Shown here one piece after another: positions 36,259 to 45,133 of a stretch of DNA of 64,000 nucleotides. Below the pieces are notes generated by a model. The model did no database searches and was not told the origin of the DNA. It saw only the letters and a list, made by a program, of their open reading frames with translations. Origin of the DNA: Pseudomonas putida. GTDB lineage: Bacteria > Pseudomonadota > Gammaproteobacteria > Pseudomonadales > Pseudomonadaceae. The translations under genes were made by a program, and so were the position numbers. The stretch is from contig NZ_JANHKS010000024.1 of the NCBI RefSeq assembly GCF_028682175.1, forward strand, positions 23,938-87,937, given 5' to 3'. Every line of letters begins with the position of its first letter. Positions within the stretch are counted from its first letter, which is position 1.

Positions 36259-37765
36259 GTTTTGCCAGGCGTGGATAAAGGTCGCGCAAGCGCGGGTAGA
36301 GTTCGCTGTACAGCGCCAGCAGTTCGCGATGAAATTCCCGTAGCGCGGGGTTGGGTGAGAACGTCTCGCCACCCTGGGTCATGGCCTGCGCCGCACTGGC
36401 GAAATCCTCGTACCAGCCCGCCCCTACGGCAGCTGCGATTCCGGCGCCCAGGCTCGACGCTTCCTGAGTGACGGCGCGAATCACCGGGCGGTCGGTGATG
36501 TCGGCGATGATCTGGCACCACAATCGGCTCGCCGCGCCGCCACCGATTGCAACGAAAGCATCGACCGGCTCACCCGTGGCCTCGACCATGCGCTGAGTGG
36601 CCAGGGCCTGCTCCAGCGCGATACCTTCGAGCACGGCGCGGTAGATCTGCGCCCGGCCGTGATCCGGTGACAACCCAAGCAGGCAGCCCCGCGCATCCTG
36701 GTCCCAATAGGGGTTCATCACCCCGTTCCAGTACGGCAACAGAATCAGCCCCTCGCTGCCGGGGGCGACGCGCGAGGCTTCTATCTCCAGCCGGATCAGG
36801 CTGTCGGGCTGGGCAACCACGTCGATCTCGAAAAACTGCTTGAGCAGGCTGTTGATCAGCAGCGTGCCTGACCGCAGGGAGGTTTCCAGCACATAGCCTT
36901 TGCGGTCGATGGCGCAGAGGGTGCGGAAGGCGTCGTTCACCCGAGGGGTTGCGGCGTAGACGCCCGAGACGATCGCGGTGCCCAGGTTCAGATACGCCGT
37001 ACCGGGGCTGACCACACCGATGCCAAGGCCGCCGGCCTGCCCGTCACCACCGCCGGCGACCACGGGGGTGCCGACTGGCAAACCAGTCAGTGCATGGGCG
37101 TCTTGAGTGATTGTGCCCAGCACAGTGCCGGGAGCGCAGGCCTTGGGGAAACACTCGCTGCCAAGCGCAATGGGCAGCGCCCTCAGCACATCGTCCGCCC
37201 AGCGATGCCGGTGGATGTCGAAGGCTCCGAACGGATCGGCGCTGGCCCAGCTTGTCACGAACGCGCCGGTGAGCTTGCGCACGAGCCAGGCGTGGGGATC
37301 GTAGACGTGGCGAATCTTGTGAAACAGCTCGGGCTCGGCATCGGCCAGCCAGGCCAGGCTGTAAATGGCCGGCGCCCAGTCGTGGGGCTTGCCGGTGATG
37401 CTGTGCAGGCGTTCGTGGCCTACCCGCTGACACAGCGCTGATACCTCATCCTTGCGACGCTCGTCGAGCCAGAGCATTGCCGGGCGCAGCAGTTGGTCAC
37501 GGGCGTCGGTGACCGCCACGGTTTCACGCTGGTTGACCACCGCGACCGCCGCGATGGAGCGGCCCTCGATCTGGGCCAGCAGCGATTTCACCGCCTGCTG
37601 CGTGGCGCACCACCAGTGCTCGGGGTCCTGCTCGTAGGCATTGGGTGCCGGACGCGACAGCGTCAACGGCGCACGCCCCTGGGCGACCAGCACGCCCCGC
37701 GCATCCCAGGCGATGGCCTTGCAGGTGGTGGTGGAAAGATCGATACCGATGACCAACTCGTGCAT
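36245..37765 (-). CDS. FGGY-family carbohydrate kinase, xylulokinase-like
   Basis: 506 aa from the ATG at 37765; the frame runs on upstream without homology. The N-terminal phosphate-binding motif is IGIDLSTTTCKAIAWD. Further motifs are GGGDGQAGGLGIG and, near the C-terminus, AIGGGAASRLWCQIIAD. The family phosphorylates sugars and polyols such as D-xylulose. It is convergent with the operon rather than within it, yet completes the logical route from imported polyol to ketose phosphate. Confidence 0.83.
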   Translation of the reverse strand: MHELVIGIDLSTTTCKAIAWDARGVLVAQGRAPLTLSRPAPNAYEQDPEHWWCATQQAVKSLLAQIEGRSIAAVAVVNQRETVAVTDARDQLLRPAMLWLDERRKDEVSALCQRVGHERLHSITGKPHDWAPAIYSLAWLADAEPELFHKIRHVYDPHAWLVRKLTGAFVTSWASADPFGAFDIHRHRWADDVLRALPIALGSECFPKACAPGTVLGTITQDAHALTGLPVGTPVVAGGGDGQAGGLGIGVVSPGTAYLNLGTAIVSGVYAATPRVNDAFRTLCAIDRKGYVLETSLRSGTLLINSLLKQFFEIDVVAQPDSLIRLEIEASRVAPGSEGLILLPYWNGVMNPYWDQDARGCLLGLSPDHGRAQIYRAVLEGIALEQALATQRMVEATGEPVDAFVAIGGGAASRLWCQIIADITDRPVIRAVTQEASSLGAGIAAAVGAGWYEDFASAAQAMTQGGETFSPNPALREFHRELLALYSELYPRLRDLYPRLAKLNQR

Positions 37766-37874
37766 GCGCGCCCTGCTCCGTCCGTGCGTGACAACCTGCG
37801 AATCGTAGCCCAGGACGCACGCCCTTGCGCCATCGGAATGAAACCCCGTGTGTCCACCACGGCGCACACCGCAT

Positions 37875-38843
37875 TCAAACCCGCTCCCGCGCCACGCCGT
37901 TTCTCACGCGAACGATGTCCGCCAACACCGCCAGGGCGATCTCTGCGGGTGTCTTGCTGCCCAGCGCCAGGCCGATCGGGGCATGGATGCGGGCCAGCGT
38001 CGCCTCGTCCATCCCGGCAATCCGCTGCAAGCGCTCCATGCGTTTTTCGCTGGTCTTCTGCGACCCCATGACCCCGATGTAAAACGCCGGGCTGTTCACC
38101 GCCTCCATCATGGTCAGGTCGTCCAGCCGTGGATCATGGGTCAGCGCCACCACCGCCGTAGCCTCATGGCACCCCCCTTCGGCGATCCAGCGCGCCGGCA
38201 GAATCGGTTCAAACCGCACATTGGCGATCCCCAATGGATGCTGAAACTCTTCGCGGGGCTCACAGATAATCACCTCGAAATCCAGCGCCAGGGCAAATTG
38301 CGCACAGAACAACGCCACCGTCGAAACACCCGCGATGACCAACCGCTGAGCCGCGCCGAACCGCACGCGCAACCGCTCCCCGGAGCGTTCCACACGCGGG
38401 CCGTCCTGGTTGTCTTCGAGCAGTTGTGGATCAGCGAACGGCAAGCGCCATTCCCGCACCAGCCGTCCGCGCCCCAGCAGCGCCGATTCCAGCCGACGAA
38501 GGTGCTCGATATTCGTCCCATGCGCCTCAAGCCGCTCGACCAACACCTCCAGCACCCCGCCACAAGGCAGGCGCACTTGCGGTGCGTCGCTGCCGTCGCC
38601 ATAGCGCACCAGTGCAATGGGCTCGGCAAAACCGCCCTGGGCAACCCGCTGCAGGAAATCGTCCTCGATGCAGCCCCCTGACAGCGACCCGCAGCTCGCG
38701 CCATCGCTTCTGGCGACCAGCAATGCACCGGGCGGGCGCGGCGATGAGCCGAAGCTGGCAATCACGGTGCACAGCCACACCGTCTGCCCCGATTCGAGCC
38801 AGTGGATTGCCCGTTGAATCACCTGCAGATCAAGCGGTTGCAT
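37875..38843 (-). CDS. XdhC-family protein (second copy)
   Basis: 322 aa from the ATG at 38843, which aligns with the start of the first copy (LDLQVIQ..A..WL); an in-frame ATG at 38861 lies inside an inverted repeat. It shares SGGCIEDDFLQRV, LPCGGVLEVLVE and THDPRLDDLTMMEAV with the copy at 14842-15810. The family is associated with molybdenum cofactor delivery, but the formate dehydrogenase nearby is of the metal-free type, so its client is unknown. Confidence 0.85.
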   Translation of the reverse strand: MQPLDLQVIQRAIHWLESGQTVWLCTVIASFGSSPRPPGALLVARSDGASCGSLSGGCIEDDFLQRVAQGGFAEPIALVRYGDGSDAPQVRLPCGGVLEVLVERLEAHGTNIEHLRRLESALLGRGRLVREWRLPFADPQLLEDNQDGPRVERSGERLRVRFGAAQRLVIAGVSTVALFCAQFALALDFEVIICEPREEFQHPLGIANVRFEPILPARWIAEGGCHEATAVVALTHDPRLDDLTMMEAVNSPAFYIGVMGSQKTSEKRMERLQRIAGMDEATLARIHAPIGLALGSKTPAEIALAVLADIVRVRNGVARERV

Positions 38844-38853
38844 GGCGAACACT

Positions 38854-38883
38854 CTTTTCATGAAGTAAACACTTCATGAAAAG
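38854..38883. promoter_or_regulatory. 13-bp perfect inverted repeat at the xdhC-like start
   Basis: CTTTTCATGAAGT and ACTTCATGAAAAG separated by AAAC. It ends 10 bases upstream of the ATG at 38843 and contains the alternative ATG at 38861. It may be an operator, or a hairpin that affects translation. Confidence 0.65.
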
Positions 38884-39048
38884 GCAAGATCGATGCCATC
38901 TGCGAGATACGCCATCCGGGTCCATCCCGCCCGGCCCTATCGTTATATCCAACGCTATACAACGATCGTTCTCTGTGCTGATCTGTATCCTTCGGTGACA
39001 ACTGCACCGCTCCAATACCCACAATAACGACAACGGAACCGCTCACCC

Positions 39049-39960
39049 ATGCTCCTGCGCCAACTGACCTACCTGGTGACGCTCGCCCAAGAACAGCACT
39101 TCGGCCGTGCCGCAGAGAAATGCAACGTCTCGCAGCCGGCCTTTTCCGAGGCCATCCGCAACCTGGAACAGGACCTGGGCATTTCAGTGGTGCAGCGCAG
39201 TCGCCGCTTCGAAGGGCTGACCTGCGACGGCGAGAAGGTGCTGGTCTGGGCGCGGCGGATCCTCGCCGATTGTGGCGCCATGCGTCAGGAGGCCGGCCAC
39301 GACGAGCAAGACCCCGCCGGCGTGTTGCGCCTGGGGGCCATCCCGACGGTGCTGTCGATGGTGCCGCTGATGACCGACTCCTGCCTGACCGCCTACCCCC
39401 GCCTCAATCACGAGGTGTACACCCTGGCGACCTCGGACATCCTGCAGCGCCTGGCCAATTTCGAGCTGGACCTGGGCATGACGTACCTGGCCGACGTTCG
39501 CTTGCAGGCGTTCGAAACGCTGCCGCTGTTCAAGGAGCGCTACGTGCTGATCGCCCGGGACGACACGGCCCTCAGCCACGAACAAAGCCTGACGTGGGAC
39601 GCCGTGGCGCAACTGCCGCTGTGCCTGTTGACCCGCAACATGCAGTGCCGCAAAGGGGTGGACGACGCCTTTGCCCGAGCGGGCGTATGCGTGACACCCA
39701 GGGTCGAGACCGACTCGATGATGGTGCTTTACGGTCACGTACGCTGCTCGGGGTTGTACAGCGTGGTGCCCCACAGCGCGCTGTCGATGAGCGAGATGCG
39801 CGAAGAAATTACCGCGATTCCCATTGTCCCGGAGCTGGCCAGGGAGATCGGCCTGGTGTTTCTGCGGCGCGATCCGCAACCGCTGCTGATCAATTCGGCG
39901 CTGAACGTAATCCGTTCACTGGACCTGCAAAGCCGGGTCGACTCCTTCCTGCGCTGTTGA
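39049..39960 (+). CDS. LysR-family transcriptional regulator upstream of formate dehydrogenase
   Basis: 303 aa. The N-terminus MLLRQLTYLVTLAQEQHFGR and HTH VSQPAFSEAIRNLE are LysR-like; the effector domain carries two Cys (NMQCRKGV, HVRCSG). It precedes the formate dehydrogenase gene on the same strand and is divergent from the xdhC-like gene 205 bases away, so it may regulate either. Confidence 0.88.
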   Translation: MLLRQLTYLVTLAQEQHFGRAAEKCNVSQPAFSEAIRNLEQDLGISVVQRSRRFEGLTCDGEKVLVWARRILADCGAMRQEAGHDEQDPAGVLRLGAIPTVLSMVPLMTDSCLTAYPRLNHEVYTLATSDILQRLANFELDLGMTYLADVRLQAFETLPLFKERYVLIARDDTALSHEQSLTWDAVAQLPLCLLTRNMQCRKGVDDAFARAGVCVTPRVETDSMMVLYGHVRCSGLYSVVPHSALSMSEMREEITAIPIVPELAREIGLVFLRRDPQPLLINSALNVIRSLDLQSRVDSFLRC

Positions 39961-39968
39961 TCGGTCTG

Positions 39969-39986
39969 TCCGATCTATAGATCGGA
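39969..39986. promoter_or_regulatory. 18-bp perfect palindrome between lysR and fdh
   Basis: TCCGATCTATAGATCGGA has no spacer. It starts 8 bases after the LysR stop and lies 113 bases before the formate dehydrogenase ATG. With no T-run it is more likely an operator than a terminator. Confidence 0.55.
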
Positions 39987-40099
39987 ACAAGCGATTGGCT
40001 CTGGATCGCAGCCTCCCCGAGGATGGCTCGCAAGCGGCAACGATCCGCTTCGGCGAGTGGCATGACGCGCCCTCGTTCATCCAACAATCAGGAGGCACC

Positions 40100-41302
40100 A
40101 TGGCGAAAATTGTTTGCGTACTCTACGACGACCCGGTCAACGGCCAACCCCAGTCCTACGCCCGCGATGATCTGCCCCATCTGGAACGCTATCCCGACGG
40201 CCAGACGCTGCCGACCCCCAAGGCCATCGACTTCCAGCCCGGCACGCTGCTGGGCAGTGTTTCGGGTGAGCTGGGGTTGCGCAAATACCTGGAATCCAAC
40301 GGTCACCAACTGGTCGTGACCTCCAGCAAAGACGGCGTAGACAGCGTGCTGGATCGCGAACTGCACGATGCCGAGATCATCATTTCGCAACCGTTCTGGC
40401 CGGCCTACATGACCGCCGAGCGCATGGACAAGGCACCCAAACTCAAGATGATCGTCACCGCCGGCATCGGCTCCGATCACACCGACCTGCAGGCGGCCAT
40501 GGACCGCGGCATCACGGTGGCCGAAGTGACCTACTGCAACAGCAACAGCGTCGCCGAACACGTGGTGATGACCACCCTGGCGCTGGTGCGTAACTACCTG
40601 CCGTCGCACAACTGGGTGCTCAAGGGCGGCTGGAACATCGCCGACTGCGTGGCCCGCTCCTACGACGTCGAAGGGATGCACGTCGGCACAGTCGCTGCCG
40701 GGCGCATCGGCCTGCGCGTGCTGCGTCTGCTCAAGCCATTCGACATGCACCTGCACTACATGGACCGCCATCGCCTGCCCGAAGCGGTGGAGAAAGAGCT
40801 GAACCTGACCTACCACTCGACGCTGGAAAGCCTGGCCAAGGTCTGTGACGTGGTGACGCTCAACTGCCCGCTGCACCCTGAAACCGAGCACATGATCAAC
40901 GGCGATTCGCTCAAGCACTTCAAGCGCGGCGCGTATCTGATCAACACCGCGCGGGGCAAGCTGTGCGACCGCGACGCCATCGCGGCGGCACTGGAGAGTG
41001 GCCAACTGGCAGGCTACGGCGGCGACGTCTGGTTCCCGCAACCGGCACCTGCCGATCACCCATGGCGCGGCATGCCCCATCACGGCATGACCCCGCACAT
41101 TTCCGGCACCAGCCTTTCGGCGCAGGCCCGCTATGCGGCAGGCACCCGTGAAATTCTCGAGTGTTATTTCGAGAACCGCCCGATCCGCGACGAGTACCTG
41201 ATCGTCCAGGGCGGCAAACTGGCCGGCGTCGGCGCGCACTCCTACAGCGCGGGGAATGCGACCAAAGGGTCGGAAGAAGCCGAACGCTTCAAAAAACGGT
41301 AA
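40100..41302 (+). CDS. fdh: NAD-dependent formate dehydrogenase
   Basis: 400 aa from the ATG at 40100 with AGGAGG upstream. It is close throughout to the well-studied Pseudomonas sp. 101 enzyme: VLYDDP near the N-terminus, GLRKYLESNGH, TAGIGSDH, HVGTVAAGRIGLRVLR, and the catalytic R285 (NTARGKLCDRD) and H333 (MTPHISG). It oxidises formate to CO2 with NAD and needs no metal. It belongs to the D-2-hydroxyacid dehydrogenase superfamily. An HPP membrane protein gene follows after 6 bases. Confidence 0.95.
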   Translation: MAKIVCVLYDDPVNGQPQSYARDDLPHLERYPDGQTLPTPKAIDFQPGTLLGSVSGELGLRKYLESNGHQLVVTSSKDGVDSVLDRELHDAEIIISQPFWPAYMTAERMDKAPKLKMIVTAGIGSDHTDLQAAMDRGITVAEVTYCNSNSVAEHVVMTTLALVRNYLPSHNWVLKGGWNIADCVARSYDVEGMHVGTVAAGRIGLRVLRLLKPFDMHLHYMDRHRLPEAVEKELNLTYHSTLESLAKVCDVVTLNCPLHPETEHMINGDSLKHFKRGAYLINTARGKLCDRDAIAAALESGQLAGYGGDVWFPQPAPADHPWRGMPHHGMTPHISGTSLSAQARYAAGTREILECYFENRPIRDEYLIVQGGKLAGVGAHSYSAGNATKGSEEAERFKKR

Positions 41303-41308
41303 CGCCCC

Positions 41309-41821
41309 ATGACCCAGCTCTCATCGACAGTGCCAGGTATTCTGGCCACTTCCCGACGGGCGCGGATCGGCCAGCTGTTGCTGGCCGGTCTGGGGGCATT
41401 TCTGGCATTGAGCGTGGTCGGTGCGGTGACCACGTTCAGCGAGCAGCCCCTGCTGATCGGCTCGTTCGGCGCGTCGTGCGTGTTGCTGTTCGGCTTTCCC
41501 AAGGGGCCGTTCTCCAGGGTGCGCAATGTCATTGGCGGGCATGTGCTGTGCTCGACGATCGGCGTGGGGTGCCTTGCCCTGTTCGGCCCGGGCATCGCCC
41601 CCATGGCTCTTGCGGTGGCGCTGTGCGTGATGGTGATGGCAATCACCGGCACCACGCACCCACCTGCGGGCGGCAACCCGATCATCATCTTCATGACCCA
41701 GCCCGGCTGGACCTTCATCCTGATACCGACCCTGGCAGGGGCCGTGCTGCTGGCGGCGATTGCCTGGGTGTACTGGAAAGCCTCCACCCGGCTCAACGCC
41801 CCACCCGGCAACCTTGGTTGA
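41309..41821 (+). CDS. HPP-family integral membrane protein
   Basis: 170 aa with four or five hydrophobic segments and the name-giving motif in TGTTHPPAGGNP (residues about 114-125). HPP proteins are linked to nitrite or small-anion transport in some organisms. The gene is 6 bases after the formate dehydrogenase stop, so the two are almost certainly co-transcribed, which raises formate as a possible transported anion. Confidence 0.8.
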   Translation: MTQLSSTVPGILATSRRARIGQLLLAGLGAFLALSVVGAVTTFSEQPLLIGSFGASCVLLFGFPKGPFSRVRNVIGGHVLCSTIGVGCLALFGPGIAPMALAVALCVMVMAITGTTHPPAGGNPIIIFMTQPGWTFILIPTLAGAVLLAAIAWVYWKASTRLNAPPGNLG

Positions 41822-41828
41822 TGCCCCG

Positions 41829-42080
41829 TTGTAGTCCGGCTTGCCGGCGATGGCGACCTCAAGATCGTCCCCGCCGGCAAGCCGTGCTGCTACGGGGTAT
41901 GCGGTGGGACACAAATTCCGTCAACACCCACACCTCCACGTAGCAGTCCGGCTTGCCGGCGATGGCGATTTCGAGGACGCCGACGCCGGCGAGCCGGACT
42001 GCTACGGGTCAGGGGTGAGGCACAAATCTCGGGTACGCCAATCATCCCGTAGCAGCCGGGCTTGCCCGCGGGAGCGTCCT
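41829..42080. repeat. REP array between HPP and thioesterase genes
   Basis: Several alternating family-A REP units, some of the GTAGTCCGGCTTGCCGGCG variant, fill most of the 341-base gap. The last about 80 bases hold the thioesterase promoter. Confidence 0.85.
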
Positions 42081-42162
42081 CGAGTGGGCATAAATCTGCG
42101 GTTCGTTGACATCTGCCCCAGCCTCATCAACTCTTGCCCATCGGTACAGGCAGGAGCTTACG

Positions 42163-42576
42163 ATGGCGAGCAAAGAAGAAATCGCGGCGTTCATCGCCCG
42201 GGAGTTTCCGCAGACGCGGATTGTGGTCGAGGCCGTTGGGGATCAGCGGGCTACCATTTCCCAGGTGGTCGAGCATTCGGACCTACGCCCAGGCGGCACG
42301 GTGTCGGGGCCCACGCTGATGGCGGTGGCCGATGTGGCGCTGTATGTCGCTGTACTCGGGGTCATCGGCATTGTGCCCTTGACCGTGACCACCAGCCTCA
42401 CAATCAACTTCCTGCGCAAACCCGAGGCCGGGCGGCGGATCATCGCCGAATGCCAACTGATGAAGGTCGGCAGGACCCTGGCCATCGGCGAAGTCTCGCT
42501 CTACTCCGAAGGCCTGCCGGACGCCGTGGCGCATGTGGTGGGTACCTACTCGATCCCACCACAACAGCGGATGTGA
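42163..42576 (+). CDS. PaaI-type hotdog thioesterase
   Basis: 137 aa from the ATG at 42163 with CAGGAG upstream. The hotdog-fold signature is GGTVSGPTLMAVADVALYVAV followed by SLTINFLRKPEAGR, as in PaaI acyl-CoA thioesterases. Substrate not predicted. The stop abuts the convergent TonB receptor stop with no gap. Confidence 0.83.
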   Translation: MASKEEIAAFIAREFPQTRIVVEAVGDQRATISQVVEHSDLRPGGTVSGPTLMAVADVALYVAVLGVIGIVPLTVTTSLTINFLRKPEAGRRIIAECQLMKVGRTLAIGEVSLYSEGLPDAVAHVVGTYSIPPQQRM

Positions 42577-45027
42577 TCAGAACTTCCAGCGCGCATTGAC
42601 CACCGCATTGCGCGGCTCGCCGTAGCTGCCGGAGTTGAACGTGCCCAACCCGTCGTAATACTTCTTGTCGAACAGGTTGTTGACGTTCAGCCCCAGGCTC
42701 AGGTGCTCGTCCACCTTGTAGTTGGCCAGCAGCCCCACCACACCATAGGGCCGCTGATGGGCCTTGGTGTTGAACTCCTCGTTGACCGCGTAGATATCGC
42801 TCTGCCAGGTCATGTTGCCGCCTACCGTCAGCTTGTTCAGCTCACCCGGCAAGCGGTAGGTCGTCCCCAGCTTGAACAGGTTCATCGGCTGGTTGGTCTC
42901 GACCCGGTTGTCGTCCTTGTCATGGGATTCGCGGTAGGTGTAGCCGCCGAGGATGTTCCAGCCCGGCAGGATTTCACCCGAGATTTCCGTCTCGATACCG
43001 CGCGTGGTGGTGCCGCTGATCGCCCGGTAGATTTCCTGCGGGCCGCTGTCGTCCACCAGTTGCGGGGTGTTTTTCTGTTTGACTTCGAACAGCGCGACGC
43101 TGGCATTGAGCGCGCCATCGAGGAACTCACCCTTCAGGCCGATCTCGTAGTTGTCACCTTCAAGCGGCTCCAGCGACGTGCCCCCCGCTGTCTTGTAGAA
43201 GGTCTGCGGCAGGAAGATGCTGGTGTAGCTGGCGTACACCGAGTACGTCTCGTTGAGGTCGTAGATCACCCCGGCATAGGGCGTCACCACGCCGGTCTTC
43301 TTGGTGCGGTCGCGGCCGGTGACTTCGCCGGTCAGATCGTCGCTGGTGTCGTCACGCTCGTTCCACGAACTGACCCGCGTACCGAGGATGACCGACAGCG
43401 AATCCGTAGGCTTCAAGCGCAAGGCACCGTAGACGCCGTTCTGGCTCAGGCGGCTGAGGTTTTCCTCGGTTTTGCCAAGGTGCAGCTTGCCGCCGGGATT
43501 GCCATCGTACTGGTAGATATTGTCGACCGAAGGCGTGGCACGCTCGTAGGTCGGGAAGTTGAGGTGGGTGTAGGCGACGTTGGCGCCGAACACCAGCTCG
43601 TGCTCGCGCCCGCCCAACTGGAACGGCCCGGTAACGTAAAGGTCGGCGTTGTCCTGGGTCTGGTAGCTGTCCAGGCGGTTGACGAACATCGACACCCCGG
43701 TGCCGGTCTCGAAATCCGGAGCGCCTGCGCTGGCCGAGCCGACCACCCCATGGCGGTAGGCATATTGATGGCTGTAGGCGGCTTTCAGGGTCCAGTCGTT
43801 GGCCAGTTTGTGCTCCAGCACGGTGCTGAAGTTGTAGTGGCTGTTGTCCAGATAACTCCACTTGGCGCCAGGGTTGAACGAGCGAGAGAAATGGGTCGCT
43901 GTTCCATTGCTGTTGAACAGCGGGATGTGGCCGAAGCTGACCCCGTCCGAATCGTTGTTCTGATAGTCCAGGCTCAAGCGCAGCAAGGTGTCTTCGCTCA
44001 GGTCCACGTCCACCGCGCCGTACATCACGCGTTTTTCAGTGCTGTACCAGTCGACGAAGGATCGCGAGGTTTCATAGGCGCTGACCAGTCGCCCGCGAAT
44101 GTTGCCGCTCTCGGTCAAGGGGCCGGACACGTCGGCCTCGGCGCGGTACTTGTCCCACGCCCCCGCCTCGCCATACACATACCCCTGGAAATCATCGGTG
44201 GGGCGTTTGCGCACCAGGTTCAGCGTGGCCGATGGCGTACCCGCGCCGCTGAGCAGGCCGGTGGCGCCGCGCACGACTTCCACTCGGTCATAGATCGCCA
44301 TGTCAGCCAGGGTGCTGGTGAACTGCTGGGATTCGTTGACCGTCTGCGAAGGAATACCGTCGTACTCGAAGTTCTGGATCTGGAAACCGCGTGAATAAAA
44401 GGTGTAGCGATCACTGTCGCGGTGGTTGCTGGACAGGCCCGGGGTGAACTTGACCACATCGTCCAGCGAGGCCAGGTGGTGGTCGGTCATGACCTGACGC
44501 GGGATCACGGTGACCGACTGCGGCGTCTCGCGCAGAGACAGGCCCATCTTGGTCGCGGTGCTGGTCTGGCGCGGCGTGTAGGTGCCGCTGTATTCGGTGG
44601 TTTCATCGATGCCGGTGCCCACCACGCTGGTCGCGCCCAGTTGCATGGCCGAGGACTTCTCACTGCGATACAGCACGTAGACACCCTGGGCACCGGGGGC
44701 TGCAATCAGGTCCGAACCTGCCAGCAGCGTGGCGAACCCCTGCTCGACGCTGTAGGTGCCATTGAGCCCCGCACTTTGCTTGCCATCGGTCAGGCCTGCC
44801 TGGAATGACAGCACGATGCCGGCCTCGTTGGCGAAACGACCCAGCACCGCACCCAGCGGGCCCGGTGCGATGGCATAGCTTTTCTGCACGCTGGCCGCCT
44901 GCGCGTAGGCACCGCCCAACAAGACCGGTTCCAGCCAGGCAAGCGAAGCCCCGAGCACCGCGAGTTTCAGTGTGTTTTTGGGCTTGAATGCACGAAGGTT
45001 TGCAGCCGGTTTGTTCGGGTTACGCAT
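42577..45027 (-). CDS. TonB-dependent siderophore receptor with signalling domain (FpvA-type)
   Basis: 816 aa. A long signal peptide region is followed by an STN signalling domain (about 50-110, SYAIAPGPLGAVLGRFANEAG), a plug (GLSLRETPQSVTVIPRQ; VEVVRGATGLLSGAGTPSATLNLVRKRP) and a 22-strand barrel ending in Phe (NARWKF). STN-containing receptors pass a ligand signal to an anti-sigma factor, and the FecR and sigma genes are directly upstream. The siderophore is not identifiable; hydroxamate or mixed types are usual. Confidence 0.9.
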   Translation of the reverse strand: MRNPNKPAANLRAFKPKNTLKLAVLGASLAWLEPVLLGGAYAQAASVQKSYAIAPGPLGAVLGRFANEAGIVLSFQAGLTDGKQSAGLNGTYSVEQGFATLLAGSDLIAAPGAQGVYVLYRSEKSSAMQLGATSVVGTGIDETTEYSGTYTPRQTSTATKMGLSLRETPQSVTVIPRQVMTDHHLASLDDVVKFTPGLSSNHRDSDRYTFYSRGFQIQNFEYDGIPSQTVNESQQFTSTLADMAIYDRVEVVRGATGLLSGAGTPSATLNLVRKRPTDDFQGYVYGEAGAWDKYRAEADVSGPLTESGNIRGRLVSAYETSRSFVDWYSTEKRVMYGAVDVDLSEDTLLRLSLDYQNNDSDGVSFGHIPLFNSNGTATHFSRSFNPGAKWSYLDNSHYNFSTVLEHKLANDWTLKAAYSHQYAYRHGVVGSASAGAPDFETGTGVSMFVNRLDSYQTQDNADLYVTGPFQLGGREHELVFGANVAYTHLNFPTYERATPSVDNIYQYDGNPGGKLHLGKTEENLSRLSQNGVYGALRLKPTDSLSVILGTRVSSWNERDDTSDDLTGEVTGRDRTKKTGVVTPYAGVIYDLNETYSVYASYTSIFLPQTFYKTAGGTSLEPLEGDNYEIGLKGEFLDGALNASVALFEVKQKNTPQLVDDSGPQEIYRAISGTTTRGIETEISGEILPGWNILGGYTYRESHDKDDNRVETNQPMNLFKLGTTYRLPGELNKLTVGGNMTWQSDIYAVNEEFNTKAHQRPYGVVGLLANYKVDEHLSLGLNVNNLFDKKYYDGLGTFNSGSYGEPRNAVVNARWKF

Positions 45028-45133
45028 GCTCTCTCCTGAGGCCCGTTTGGCGGGCGTTGTAAGGGTTTCTCACAAGGAGTCGCGCGAGCTTGCGCAAATC
45101 GACAATGCGAATGCGAAACAAAATCAAAGTTTT

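Noticed and set aside
37875..41302. Molybdenum formate dehydrogenase locus
   Set aside because: The formate dehydrogenase has the metal-free 2-hydroxyacid dehydrogenase sequence, so the nearby XdhC-like gene is not its maturation factor.
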